In this document: positions 1 through 9,822 of the stretch, in pieces
Layout of the letters: every line of letters starts with the position of its first letter
How positions within the stretch are numbered: position 1 is the first letter of the stretch
Source of the DNA: CAYZGU01 sp964478165
GTDB lineage: Bacteria > Poribacteria > WGA-4E > JAJDTR01
NCBI GenBank assembly: GCA_964478165.1
Contig: CAYZGU010000021.1
Span: 1-64,000, forward strand
Reading direction: 5' to 3'
Length of the DNA: 64,000 nt
The notes under the pieces: model-generated
What the model was told of the DNA's origin: nothing
The model's database searches: none
The model's input: only the letters and a program-made list of their open reading frames with translations
Program-made: the position numbers and the translations under genes

Positions 1-113
1 TTTTTTTTTGTTTTTTTTTTGTTTTGTTGTTTTTTTGTTTTGTTGTTTTGTTTTTGTTTTTTTGTTTATTTTGTTTTGTTGTGATGTTGTGATGTTGTGA
101 TGTTGTGATGTTG
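1..113. repeat. G/T-only low-complexity tract with tandem octamers
   Basis: The first 113 bases contain no C at all, and the first 83 hold only T and G apart from a single A at 68. The right part is four perfect copies of the octamer TTGTGATG at 79-110. The tract ends about 50 bases before the start of the transketolase-like gene, so it lies where its promoter or leader should be. It may continue left of the window. It could be a real slippage-prone simple sequence or an assembly-edge artefact. Confidence 0.9.
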
Positions 114-163
114 CGTACATCAATGAATACATGAACGTGATAGAATCATTGAAGGGGGTAAAG

Positions 164-2698
164 ATGTCAGATGCGAGAAATGAAAATATTTTGTTATCGA
201 CAGTGCAGCCACTAGATTGCGAATATGATCGCGACCGAATGCAGGATGTTGGATATATGACGTGCATGGCCCTTGTGATGCTCGGTAATTATGCACAGAC
301 CGGACACTTCGGCGGCCCATTGGCATATACTCCATACAATGTCGCACTTCACCTTGCCGGTCAAAAGCTTGGGGGCCTTAACTATGATTACCGTAGGCCC
401 AAGCATCCGTTTTCTGACAAATTCATGCTTGCTGGTGGACACAACATTCCTACCTCATATGCTTTGTGGATGATCATGGGGGAGGCTATGGCTCGAAAGT
501 ACTCGACCACTGGTGATTCGCGTTACCGGGTTGACCCAGAAATTGCCATGTTGCCAATTGATGCACTGGGATTTCGACGGGGCGCGATTCCTCTGCAGAC
601 GCTTCTGCGCGACCAGAACCTCGAGAACCATCCGCTTTTTTCGCAGGCCAAACTGCGCGGAATACGCTCTCTCTCAGGTCATGCAGAAACGACAGACCTG
701 ACCAATGACGTAAATGGCGGCCCCTCAGGCATTGGTGTCGCGACAGCTGCGGGAAAAGCTGCATTCTGGGATATTCTGGCTGCACCCGAATCTCTCAAAG
801 TGGTTGCCCTAGAAGGCGAATTTGCTATGACCGAAGGTCATGCTCAGGAACTTAAAACTCAAGCGCTTGCGATGCAAGTAGGCAAACGTCTGCGCATCCT
901 GATTTCCTACAATAATGCGGGTATTGATGATTCGCTAGTTGGCGGAGTCGTGGACGCTAAATACGAGCACATCTATCGACTTGAAGATCAATGGACCTCT
1001 TACGGATGGAATGTGTTCGTGATAGAGGATGGCAACGACTATGATCAGATTCTGGCTGTACTGAAAACTATGGAAGATTGGGATGCTAATGACCGTCGAC
1101 CGATGGTTGTTATTGGAAACACAGTAAAGGGATATTGGCCTTCAGCGCTGCATGGGCGTATCGAGGGTTACGGAGATCAGTTAATCGGTTATCCAAGCCA
1201 CCCGTACGCGTTCAAGATGAACTCGGAATATTTCGTTGCACTTGCCACGACCTTCGAGAAACATTACGGAGTGGAATTTGATGGCATTCACCAAGGGATC
1301 GTGAATGATGAGCGCGAACGTCTGATACAGTTCAAAAGAAACATTGATGTGGTTATGTCAGTGCTGGATCAGAAGGGGCTAGGAGATTGGTTGGCCGATC
1401 GTCTTGTGGAAAATGCGTGCTCGGTACAGGATTCTCTCCCGTTGAGAATTAGCAACACGCGGAATCCTTTTCTGGATGATCGTCTTCGGGTGGAGAGTCT
1501 TCCGATTGAACGACAAACTGTTACCGTACGCAATCCGAACTCTAACAAGGAACAGGAAGTGGAAATCTCTTTGTTCAAGAAATCAGGTGAAGTCGCTGGT
1601 ACGCGTCGGGCTATTTCGGAAATAATGAAGTGGATGAACTACGTGACGGAGAACCGGTTTATCTCCCTGGCTGCAGACCTTTCTGACTCCATCAACGTCG
1701 AAAACGGTAGCTTCTGGGGGCATTACGATCCAGTTTCGAACCCTAGCGGTACACGGATCAAAGCTCCGATTCAGGAAGCAGGGAACACCTCTAGTGCTAT
1801 TGGTTTGATAAGCCAGAGCGCCTCGCTTGATCCGGAAAACTTCGCTGGGGTTTGGGCGCTGAGCGGAACCTATGGTGCTTTTACACCACTTATGTACCTA
1901 CCAGCGAGGATTTGGAGCCAGCAAACCCAGGATAGTTGTTTTCGTATGGGTGTCCTTCATATTCTGGCTGGCCACTCAGGGCCGGAGACTGCTGCTGATG
2001 CGCGTACACATTTCGGAATTTTTTCCCCGCAAGTGATGAAGTTGTTTCCTCGAGATCGGACAATTCATCTTAGCTTCTGGGATTACAACGATGTTGCACC
2101 TGGCTATTTTGCCGCCGCGGAGATTGCCGCCCGAGATTCGAAGATTGGCATCATTATAATTGAAACCGCCCGTCCCGATTTTACAGTCGCAGATCGGAGT
2201 AAGTTTGCCGATACGAGCCTCAAAGCGGCAGCCAAGGGCTTATACGTTGTGCGCGAATTCAATCCGAACCAACCCAGACATGGATATGTGGTTGTTCAGG
2301 GGTCGAAATCCACTTTCAACCTCGTGGGTGTCATCCCGCGACTCGAGGAAGAAGGGATTAACGTGAAGATTGTAGTCGCGGTGAGTGAGGAATTGTTCAA
2401 TCGTCAACCCAAGGAATATTGTGATTCCGTATTGCCTGAAGAGGCAAAGTACGATCTGATGTTCGTGACTACAGGCACGCGACGTGTTTGGCCCCTTGGA
2501 CAGGTAGGACCGCAGGCCGATGAGTATTCGTTGACCTCTGATTGGGACGATCAGTGGCTCACAGGGGGCAGCGAATCCGATGTAATGTCGGAAGCCCGTT
2601 TGGATGCTGAGTCTATTTTTGCCGGAGTTAAGCGCTTTGCTGATGAAAGGGAGGCACGTATAGACAGGCAGAAACGTTTACTGACCGATTTGGCTTGA
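164..2698 (+). CDS. divergent transketolase-like thiamine diphosphate enzyme
   Basis: The protein (844 residues) has the three-part transketolase layout: an N-terminal ThDP domain, a central pyrimidine-binding domain from about 490 and a C-terminal domain. Family landmarks are HFGGP and SGH in the first domain, a cofactor motif at about 217-251 (EGEF ... NNAGID) and a Glu at about 538 (IQEAG) where the conserved Glu of the pyrimidine domain should be. The motif reads GEF where most relatives have GDG, and the GEDGPTHQ loop is replaced by GPETAADARTH, so the substrate may not be a normal pentose phosphate. It is much longer than usual transketolase (about 660). ATG 164 is chosen because AAGGGGGT stands just before it; an in-frame ATG at 131 has no such site. 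It is monocistronic in appearance. Confidence 0.85.
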   Translation: MSDARNENILLSTVQPLDCEYDRDRMQDVGYMTCMALVMLGNYAQTGHFGGPLAYTPYNVALHLAGQKLGGLNYDYRRPKHPFSDKFMLAGGHNIPTSYALWMIMGEAMARKYSTTGDSRYRVDPEIAMLPIDALGFRRGAIPLQTLLRDQNLENHPLFSQAKLRGIRSLSGHAETTDLTNDVNGGPSGIGVATAAGKAAFWDILAAPESLKVVALEGEFAMTEGHAQELKTQALAMQVGKRLRILISYNNAGIDDSLVGGVVDAKYEHIYRLEDQWTSYGWNVFVIEDGNDYDQILAVLKTMEDWDANDRRPMVVIGNTVKGYWPSALHGRIEGYGDQLIGYPSHPYAFKMNSEYFVALATTFEKHYGVEFDGIHQGIVNDERERLIQFKRNIDVVMSVLDQKGLGDWLADRLVENACSVQDSLPLRISNTRNPFLDDRLRVESLPIERQTVTVRNPNSNKEQEVEISLFKKSGEVAGTRRAISEIMKWMNYVTENRFISLAADLSDSINVENGSFWGHYDPVSNPSGTRIKAPIQEAGNTSSAIGLISQSASLDPENFAGVWALSGTYGAFTPLMYLPARIWSQQTQDSCFRMGVLHILAGHSGPETAADARTHFGIFSPQVMKLFPRDRTIHLSFWDYNDVAPGYFAAAEIAARDSKIGIIIIETARPDFTVADRSKFADTSLKAAAKGLYVVREFNPNQPRHGYVVVQGSKSTFNLVGVIPRLEEEGINVKIVVAVSEELFNRQPKEYCDSVLPEEAKYDLMFVTTGTRRVWPLGQVGPQADEYSLTSDWDDQWLTGGSESDVMSEARLDAESIFAGVKRFADEREARIDRQKRLLTDLA

Positions 2699-4041
2699 TT
2701 TTGCTTGTTCGTTATCCCGTCGATCACATGTGGAGGTTGGTGCACTATCCCATAACTGTTCTTGTTCGCAAAGGCGACTGAAAGTGCGTTTTTTTCAACA
2801 CGCCAACGGGGGCGAAAAGATCCAGCCTGATGTTTGGTTTTTCCGGGGGTTGTAATGCGTGAGGGTTGTGCTCGGATTGCCCGCATGAAGCGGGGGAGGA
2901 AGGGTTGGCGTTCATGGATTTTCAATCAATCACAGCGGACCCATCCTAAATAGTTTTCGAGTGCTTAGCGTCAACCTATCGGCTCGAGACGAGCCTGCCT
3001 CGAGCAGTTAGGAAATGGGATACAGTGCTATTACTCTGGTGATGGACACCTTTTTAGGATGGAATGCCCTTACTATACGCGACTTCAAAAACTCAATACT
3101 ACGCCATCGTTTTGCAGTATTTTCGACGATAAAAAGGTTCTGTCATGAGAGAGAAAGGCGAGCATCCTGGTGTGGCTCTGCATGTAAAGGACGAATTGTG
3201 TGTTTAGACTCGATTGAACGCCGTACCGCTCACAGTTCTGAACGAGAGAAACCGCTACTTTCTTAGATGTTCAGTTGCTGTTTTACCTGCCAAATAACGG
3301 GCGAGGTGTCGAGCTATTGTGTGTCAGAGCCATGGAAGAACATGGGTGAAACCCTTTAAATGTATCTTTGTGCGTTGGGAGATATCGTAGCAGAATCCTT
3401 CGAATAGACTTTTAATTGGAGAGAGGACGGCACATAGATCGCTGCGAATGGTGAATAGAAGGCCTGGTTTGCGTTTCGCCTGCTTTGTTAGGGAGGTGTG
3501 TAAGCCTTCAGTTCCGGTAAACTGGTGATGACACGTGCATCGATTATTTATCGCAGGGACTCTAGTCGACGGCCGACGTTTTATTCTTACTGGAGTAGAT
3601 CCTTCGGCCGAAACAAAATAATCGGTACACCAGAAAAAGGGCTGGGGTGTTTACTTCAAAAACGAGCGCGCGTTGAAATTTGACGAGAACAAGGCATTTG
3701 GAGCGCGTCTTTGATGCGTGACTGTGGTCTAGTTCGAATTGCGGAAAAGCGCAGATAAGGTGGTCGATATATATTGAATTCCATCAAATGTCCTCTTAGG
3801 AACGCCAGTGTGGGAGTTCGACAAAGTGTCCACTCAATGGTTGCAAAAGCTTTCCGTGTTGCCTTGGAAAATCCCGGTTCACCAGTCGAAATATTAAGCA
3901 ACAATATTTTTGCCTCGGGGTTGTGAGTGGTTGAGCTTCTGAATGATGAACGGTCCCATTGGGAACTAACGACGTCGCGTGCGTTCGAAATTGACTTAAT
4001 CCTAGCGGATTCAGTTATAGGGGATGCGAGGGAGGACGCTC
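2699..4041. other. 1.3-kb gap, no supported gene
   Basis: I find no reading frame with family character on either strand. Small hairpins are visible at 2981-2995 (GGCTCG-AGA-CGAGCC) and 2880-2894 (CCCGC/GCGGG), neither followed by a T run. An open frame on the minus strand over 3656-4306 runs opposite the NUDIX gene and has no protein-like composition. The stretch could be decayed sequence. Confidence 0.5.
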
Positions 4042-4578
4042 GTGGAGACATCCAATGTGCCACCGATAGAGGCAGCCACCTTGGTGCCGGTGTATCGTGG
4101 CGATAGTGCTGAGATTCGGATTGTGCTTGTAAGGCGTAGCGAGGTTGGTATTCATGGGGGACAACTTGCGTTTCCCGGTGGGAAGTATGCCCCAGGAGAC
4201 CAGTCAATGTTGGATACAGCATTAAGGGAAGCGCGGGAAGAGATTGGTATTTCGTGTAAGAAGCGGGACGTCTTGGCATCATTGCCCGTTGTGGAGACGA
4301 TGACATCCGGGTTTCTTATCTATCCGTTCCTTGCACATGTCGTTCGGCCAGCCGAATGGTGCAAGGACGAAAGAGAGATTTCTGAAATTTTAGAAGTCGA
4401 GCTTCTCGAATTCATTCAGCCTGGGGTTCACGATGAGGAAATGAGGGAATTTCCGTTGTGGACGGAACCACGTCGAACACCGTTCTACTGGGTTGGAGGC
4501 TACAAATTGTGGGGTGCGACCTACCGAATTCTTCACCCACTAATCCCGCGTTTGCTCGGGAGAGAATGGTTAATCTAA
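4042..4578 (+). CDS. NUDIX hydrolase, CoA pyrophosphatase type
   Basis: This 178-residue protein carries a complete NUDIX box at about residues 46-68: GGK, then REAREEIG, preceded by GGQLAFPGG. The LxxRRSE ... H-x-GQ-x-AFPGG signature upstream of the box is the mark of the coenzyme A diphosphatase branch (NudL/NUDT7-8), which cleaves CoA to phosphopantetheine and 3',5'-ADP. The C-terminal half is the short beta-rich region normal for the branch. GTG 4042 is preferred over ATG 4024 because GGGAGG lies six bases upstream of it. It sits between two thiamine-diphosphate enzymes but long gaps separate all three, so no operon is implied. Confidence 0.85.
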   Translation: METSNVPPIEAATLVPVYRGDSAEIRIVLVRRSEVGIHGGQLAFPGGKYAPGDQSMLDTALREAREEIGISCKKRDVLASLPVVETMTSGFLIYPFLAHVVRPAEWCKDEREISEILEVELLEFIQPGVHDEEMREFPLWTEPRRTPFYWVGGYKLWGATYRILHPLIPRLLGREWLI

Positions 4579-5486
4579 TGGAACATGACGTTTCTTCCAA
4601 GATATCTGTTGGACTAGGTCATTGGTCCACTAGCGTTTCAGATTAATGTTGCTGAATTTCATGTCTTCCAGGTGTACGGTGCCCGTCCGAGAAGAAAACG
4701 AGCGAAAAGCCTCCTTTTTCCTGCCAATTGATGTGACTGTCTATTTTGAGAAAGCTGCACCGAGGAGTGGGATCTGGACTAAGCTACTTGCTTTTGTGTT
4801 CAGGGCGGCGACGCCTGGTGGATAGAACTCTCACCCGACTTAGGCGTTAGAATGCGATAGGTGAAGGATGAGAGTCTTAATCTTCCGATTCCTGTTTGCG
4901 TAATTCTGATACAGAGATTTGAAGTAGAACGTGCGGAAATTGGGCGGCTTGACGTCCTCAAATCATAGAAAACAGGAATTTACTCCGGTAGAACAAGCCA
5001 TCAATACACTGCGCAGTTTACTTAGAGTTCGGAATTTTGTGCGCACGTTAGTTTCAGGTTTGGTTCTCGGTGCCTGATGAGCTCTGGTTCCCCGGTGAGT
5101 GGAACCAGGTTGGATGGAGAGAGACGCTTGGAATCTAGTTTGATGGCGTTCCTGTGGAGGAGATCTGGTTCTATCGTCGTCAAAATTGAAGGCTTTCCTC
5201 GTGGGTTGCAAGGGTCTTCTAGTGGGTAGTGATTATAGGAGTTGACAGTCACGACGGAACTAGGCGACAATAATCCGCGCGACAAGAATGACAGCTAATT
5301 AGAGTTCGTGTAGAGAAAATTCAGATGTTTTTCGTAATTGACAGACATGGTAACTCAATCCCCATGTTTTGCAGACTGTTCTGTGTAGACGACCATTCTT
5401 ATTAGGGTTGGTGTTTCCATTGTCGGAATGTCGTTTTCTTGCCGCGTTGACATTTTCAACCTTTACAATCTTTAAGGAGAATTTGA
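4579..5486. other. 0.9-kb gap with hairpin and probable promoter
   Basis: No gene is supported. A perfect 8-bp stem (CTGGTTCC / GGAACCAG, nine-base loop) lies at 5084-5108. A consensus-like promoter follows at 5242-5271. The remaining sequence shows nothing recognisable. Confidence 0.5.
5242..5271 (+). promoter_or_regulatory. sigma-70-like promoter upstream of ThDP enzyme
   Basis: TTGACA (six of six) at 5242-5247, an 18-base spacer and GACAAT (four of six) at 5266-5271. It points at the gene starting at 5487, leaving a leader of roughly 210 bases. Prediction from sequence only. Confidence 0.35.
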
Positions 5487-7121
5487 ATGAATGTTACCGA
5501 TGCTATCGGTGAGATCCTGAAGGCCGAAGGCGTGGAATATCTATTTACTTATCCGGTCAATCCGATTACCGAAGGGGCGGCCAAAGCGGGGATTCGTCCC
5601 ATCGTTGTTCGTCAGGAACGGATTGGACTTCATATGGCAGATGCCTTCAGTCGGATGACTTCTGGTGAAAAGGTTGGCGTATTCTGCATGCAGCAAGGTC
5701 CCGGATCAGAGAATGCGTTCGGTGGGGTTGCCCAGGCTTATGGTGACTCGGCACCGATTGTCGTCCTTCCTGCCGGCTATCCGCGCGAGCAAACAAACGT
5801 TGATCCCAATTTCAGCTCGCTGATTAATTATCGTCACGTTACGAAATCTTGCGAACAGGTTACAACGCCAGGTTCTGTGCCGGCTGCACTGAGACGGGCA
5901 TTTTCGCAGGCGAAAAATGGTCGTCCACGTCCAACTTTGGTAGAGATTCCGGCGGATCTTTTCGATGCTGAATTGCCAGGCGAATTGAATTATCGATCTA
6001 CTCCGAAATTACTTCGCGGACCAGATCCCAACGAAATTCCAAGAGTCGCCGGTGTGCTGATAGAAGCCCAACGCCCGGTAATATACGCGGGTCAAGGTGT
6101 ACACTATTCGAAAGGTTGGGAAGAGCTGCGTGAGTTGGCAGAGCTATTGGAAGCTCCCGTCACCACAAGCCTTCAAGGCAAGAGTGCATTTCCGGAGAAT
6201 CATCCCCTGTCCCTCGGGTCCGGCGGGCGTGCGATTCCGAAAACGGTGCATGATTTCTTGCACGATTCAGACGTCATATTTGGTGTAGGATGCAGCTTTA
6301 CCAAGACGGGTTTCGGCGTTGCGATCCCGACTGGCAAGACTATTATTCATTCTACGCTTGACGAACTTGACATCAACAAGGATGTAGAGGCAGATTATGC
6401 GTTGGTTGGTGATGCTCGACTGACTTTGAGAGCATTGATTGACGAGATTCGTGGTCGTTTACACGGTGAATCTCGAGGTCTCCGTAATCAGGTAGAGCGA
6501 GAGATTTGTACAATTAAGCAAGCATGGTTGGCCGAGTGGAACACAAAGCTAACTTCCGATGAGGTTCCTCTCTGTCCGTATCGTGTGATTTGGGACCTTA
6601 TGCACACTGTAGATGTCGGGAACACAATAATCACCCACGATGCGGGGAGTCCACGAGATCAATTATCACCTTTTTGGGAGACCACCACGCCGCTGTCGTA
6701 TATTGGTTGGGGTAAAACAACTCAGTTGGGATATGGGCTTGGTCTGGCAATGGGAGCTAAACTCGCATGTCCTGACAAGTTGTGTGTCAACGTTTGGGGC
6801 GATGCTGCTATTGGCTTCACGGGAATGGATTTTGAGACGGCGGCCAGAACAGAAATCCCCATTCTTTCCATACTGTTCAACAACTTTTGTATGGCCATTG
6901 AACTAAGCCCAATGGCCCTTTCCACCGAAAGATTTCGTAGTACGGACATATCGGGAAATTACGCTGATATGGCGGTTGCATTCGGTGGGTATGGGGAACG
7001 AGTAGAAACGCCAGATCAGATCGTTCCTGCTATTAAACGGGGTATTCAGCAGACCGAGGAAGGGAAACCGGCCTTACTGGAGTTCATTACGGGCAAAGAA
7101 ACCGAAATTTCCCGCTTCTAG
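5487..7121 (+). CDS. thiamine diphosphate-requiring enzyme, acetolactate synthase superfamily
   Basis: A 544-residue member of the acetolactate synthase / oxalyl-CoA decarboxylase superfamily of homo-oligomeric ThDP enzymes. The cofactor-activating Glu is E44 in RQERIGLHMAD, the middle nucleotide-fold domain follows, and the Mg/ThDP motif is GDAAIGFTGMDFETAAR at 438-454 ending in NN at 465-466. The GDxAxGFxGM form resembles the oxalyl-CoA decarboxylase and hydroxyacyl-CoA lyase side more than true acetolactate synthase (GDG). No FAD-specific or regulatory-subunit neighbour is visible, so a biosynthetic acetolactate role is unlikely. AAGGAGA lies at a good distance before ATG 5487. The substrate cannot be told from sequence; a lyase or decarboxylase of 2-keto or 2-hydroxy acids is the best guess. 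Confidence 0.85.
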   Translation: MNVTDAIGEILKAEGVEYLFTYPVNPITEGAAKAGIRPIVVRQERIGLHMADAFSRMTSGEKVGVFCMQQGPGSENAFGGVAQAYGDSAPIVVLPAGYPREQTNVDPNFSSLINYRHVTKSCEQVTTPGSVPAALRRAFSQAKNGRPRPTLVEIPADLFDAELPGELNYRSTPKLLRGPDPNEIPRVAGVLIEAQRPVIYAGQGVHYSKGWEELRELAELLEAPVTTSLQGKSAFPENHPLSLGSGGRAIPKTVHDFLHDSDVIFGVGCSFTKTGFGVAIPTGKTIIHSTLDELDINKDVEADYALVGDARLTLRALIDEIRGRLHGESRGLRNQVEREICTIKQAWLAEWNTKLTSDEVPLCPYRVIWDLMHTVDVGNTIITHDAGSPRDQLSPFWETTTPLSYIGWGKTTQLGYGLGLAMGAKLACPDKLCVNVWGDAAIGFTGMDFETAARTEIPILSILFNNFCMAIELSPMALSTERFRSTDISGNYADMAVAFGGYGERVETPDQIVPAIKRGIQQTEEGKPALLEFITGKETEISRF

Positions 7122-7811
7122 TAAATTGAGGATAACAGGGTTTCGGAGAAGGTGAAGAAACACCTTGATGTCCGGGCGACCGCCGAATGGTAAATTGGGC
7201 GTCCTCACTACTACTAGCCATTTTTTACCCGTAACTCGTTTCACTACTTCGGCTGTGTTCGTCACAGATAAGAACTAATGGAGGAGATTAGGACAAGAGC
7301 TCTTGTTTCACAAAAGTAGTGTCGGTATGGTACCGAGAGTTTTCGGACCGTTTGCACTTCAGGTCGTTGGCAACCGTGTGGGTTGCCAACAAATTTTGTG
7401 GTCCTATGCTGTTAACTTGTCGGTTAATAGTGGGCAAGCAATGGTTCTATTCGCTCCATGCGATAGTGACGTGTTGTATCGTCGATGCGGATGTTTCATC
7501 TGTTTCGATTAGGTGAGTAAGTGTAGGCTTGTCCGGAATAGATCTGGGAAAGCAGATGATGGCCGAGCACCGCGTGACGCATAGGATGGCGTTTGAAGCA
7601 AGGACTATGTGCTTGAGGTTTATTCAACCACCCTAATGGCGAATGAATCAACCTCGAGCAGGTGTCATGCTGTAATTCCTACTTAGGAGTTCAGTTGTCA
7701 CGGGTTTAAGATGGTTCATACATCCCATAACCTGCGTTTTTTCAAGTTCCTTTCTCCCACCGTTGCAAGTTATCATGTCTGGCGGTGGAAGCATGATAGT
7801 TGTCCGCAGCC
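7122..7811. other. 0.7-kb gap between convergent genes
   Basis: It lies between the ends of two convergent genes. A 6-bp hairpin (AAGGTG / CACCTT, loop AAGAAA) at 7149-7166, 28 bases after the stop of the ThDP enzyme, may end its transcript, though no T run follows. Open frames at 7303-7516 are short and unlike protein. Confidence 0.45.
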
Positions 7812-8717
7812 TCACATGTATCCCATGTCTTTCAATTTCTTTCCATCCCGTCGCCAATCAGGTTTAATAGAGACTTGTAACTCTAAGAACACACGTGCCT
7901 CAAGGAAGCGTTCAATCTCCTTGCGAGCCAGTTGGCCAATCTCTTTTATCATACCAGCGCGGTTACCGATTAGGATTTGCTTTTGGGATTTGCGCTCAAC
8001 ATATATTATCGCTCGAATATAAACCGTGCCGTTTCGACGGGATTTGAAAGCTTCGACTGTCACGCCAGACGCATATGGAATTTCTTGTTGTGTTTGGAGG
8101 AAGATCTTTTCTCGGATAGTTTCGGCGACAAAGAAGCGTTCAGGTAGATCGCTTATTTGATCGTCGGGGAAGTAGATCGGGCCGTTGGGAAGATGTGAGA
8201 TGATAAGATTGCGAAGCTTGAGAACATCACTGCTTTTCCTGGCCGAAAATGGAACGATTTCTAGAAAGGGAAATTTTTCCTTGTAGGCGGCGATAATCGG
8301 TAGGAGTGTTCTTGCATCTAGCAGGTCGATCTTGTTGATACCCAAGAAAACGTTGTTTGATTTGCGCCTTTGCAAGCGATCAAGGATTTGTACTTCGAGT
8401 TGGGGTGGTAATCGGCTTGCATCGATCATGTATACGATAAGGTCGGCGTCTTCAATCGCACGGTAGGCGGTCTTTACCATTTCATTGTGGAGCAGGTACC
8501 TAGGAGTGACAATGCCGGGCGTATCCAGAAAAATAATTTGGTATCGTTCCGTAGTAACAATCCCCGTTATCTGATTTCGTGTTGTTTGGGGTTTGGGCGT
8601 AACAATTGCTAGTTTCTCACCCATGAGCGCGTTTAACAGGGTTGATTTACCTACGTTTGGTTCACCCACAATGCTCACATAACCGGATTTGAAGATCTCG
8701 GAACTATAGTCGTTCAT
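7812..8717 (-). CDS. era: GTPase Era, 16S rRNA/30S assembly factor
   Basis: Era binds the 3' end of 16S rRNA and helps mature the small ribosomal subunit. The 301-residue protein has the G1 loop GEPNVGKST at about 18-26, the switch with PKPQTTRN, G3 DTPG, G4 NKID and G5-like SARK, followed by a C-terminal KH domain ending in a basic, hydrophobic tail. The length equals that of typical Era. A longer frame begins at a TTG at 8753, but ATG 8717 places the P-loop at the family distance from the N-terminus. It is the last gene of a co-directional group with the TIGR03032 protein 74 bases upstream. Confidence 0.95.
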   Translation of the reverse strand: MNDYSSEIFKSGYVSIVGEPNVGKSTLLNALMGEKLAIVTPKPQTTRNQITGIVTTERYQIIFLDTPGIVTPRYLLHNEMVKTAYRAIEDADLIVYMIDASRLPPQLEVQILDRLQRRKSNNVFLGINKIDLLDARTLLPIIAAYKEKFPFLEIVPFSARKSSDVLKLRNLIISHLPNGPIYFPDDQISDLPERFFVAETIREKIFLQTQQEIPYASGVTVEAFKSRRNGTVYIRAIIYVERKSQKQILIGNRAGMIKEIGQLARKEIERFLEARVFLELQVSIKPDWRRDGKKLKDMGYM

Positions 8718-8791
8718 TTGGTCGTCGTCTCGAAGATTGATGGGACTGCGCAATTAGAGATATCATGCATGACACTGCAAGTGCTCCAGCG

Positions 8792-9802
8792 TTACTGTTC
8801 CGAAGCACGAATGAGTCCAGGACGGCGCAGGCCCGGTAAGGCTTGAATATCGTAAATTTCCTGGCACGTTGTTTCATATTTTAGGTGGCCAACGATGGTT
8901 CCCCGTGCTAGGTCAATGGCGACGATTCCGCAGAATGGTGAGTCTCGCGCAATCGGTATGTCACTGAAGGTGGGACTTTTACGGCGCAGCTGCGAAAGCC
9001 CCACGAACACATAATTATCATAACGTGCCATGCCGCGCACGAAACCGCGCATTCGCGTTACAATCTCATATTTTCCCTGCGCTACATCAACCCGCACAAG
9101 TTCACCCGTTGCTGACAATAATAGATAAAGCTCATTCCCATATATCCGCGGAGTGTGTGGCATTGGAAGATCGCCAAGCACAACCTCGCCGCTTGGCACA
9201 TGCATTACGATTCCGCCGGAGGTTTTTCTGGCACGCCATCCCTCAGAGCTGTTTGTTTTGCCAAGTGCCGTGACAAACTCTGGTCGATGGTCGAGCATCG
9301 CGATGCCGTTTAGGTGACACCGGTCTTCGGGCACGAGCTCACTGATGAATGGTGGATGCCAGCGAAAATTAAGACTATGTAGGCCATCAGTTACAGCGAG
9401 GCATGAGAACAGCGTATTGACCGCCCACAGTTCGTCTGTTCCCCACGTGAGGTCATGGATTTTCAGTGGGCCACAGGGATACCTGGCTTGCGGGACATAT
9501 TGTCCATCGCATGTATCGGATTGCTGCGGATATCGGCTGGCAAGCGCGTGCGAGTATGAAAGCGTTACAATCTGGTCCCTTGTTGCAACATTCAGTAAAT
9601 CTTTCCCCACTGCTATTCCCATAGGAACCTCAAAATCTTGTGATGATTGAACTAAATGTCCGGAATCACCCGCACTCACGAATATTAGCTTATTGGCTTG
9701 ATAAACACTGACCACAAGGGTGCATTGGAGTTTCCAAAGAAGTTCGGGGAAGCTTTCGGAGTGTGTGCAACCGAATGGAGTTAGTGGTTGATCCGTCTTC
9801 AA
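8792..9802 (-). CDS. TIGR03032 family protein, predicted propeller-like
   Basis: The sequence matches the TIGR03032 / DUF4915 family, whose function is unknown. Hallmarks are the N-terminal FTHS-like segment (CTHSESFPELL), the SVYQANKL strand, MPHTPR followed by LYLLLSATGELVRVD, FVGLSQLRR with FSDIPIA, and the end QEIYDIQALPGLRRP. The repeating pattern of strands fits a beta-propeller fold. Its 336 residues are close to the family length. The only possible start before the upstream stop is TTG 9802, with no obvious ribosome site, so translation may be coupled to the dehydrogenase ending 20 bases earlier. The pairing with a 2-hydroxyacid dehydrogenase is worth noting but gives no clear role. 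Confidence 0.85.
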   Translation of the reverse strand: MKTDQPLTPFGCTHSESFPELLWKLQCTLVVSVYQANKLIFVSAGDSGHLVQSSQDFEVPMGIAVGKDLLNVATRDQIVTLSYSHALASRYPQQSDTCDGQYVPQARYPCGPLKIHDLTWGTDELWAVNTLFSCLAVTDGLHSLNFRWHPPFISELVPEDRCHLNGIAMLDHRPEFVTALGKTNSSEGWRARKTSGGIVMHVPSGEVVLGDLPMPHTPRIYGNELYLLLSATGELVRVDVAQGKYEIVTRMRGFVRGMARYDNYVFVGLSQLRRKSPTFSDIPIARDSPFCGIVAIDLARGTIVGHLKYETTCQEIYDIQALPGLRRPGLIRASEQ

Positions 9803-9822
9803 GGTCGAGGGTCTATCTCAGA

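Noticed and set aside
3656..4306. 216-codon minus-strand frame
   Set aside because: It overlaps the NUDIX gene on the other strand and its translation is low in family-like features.
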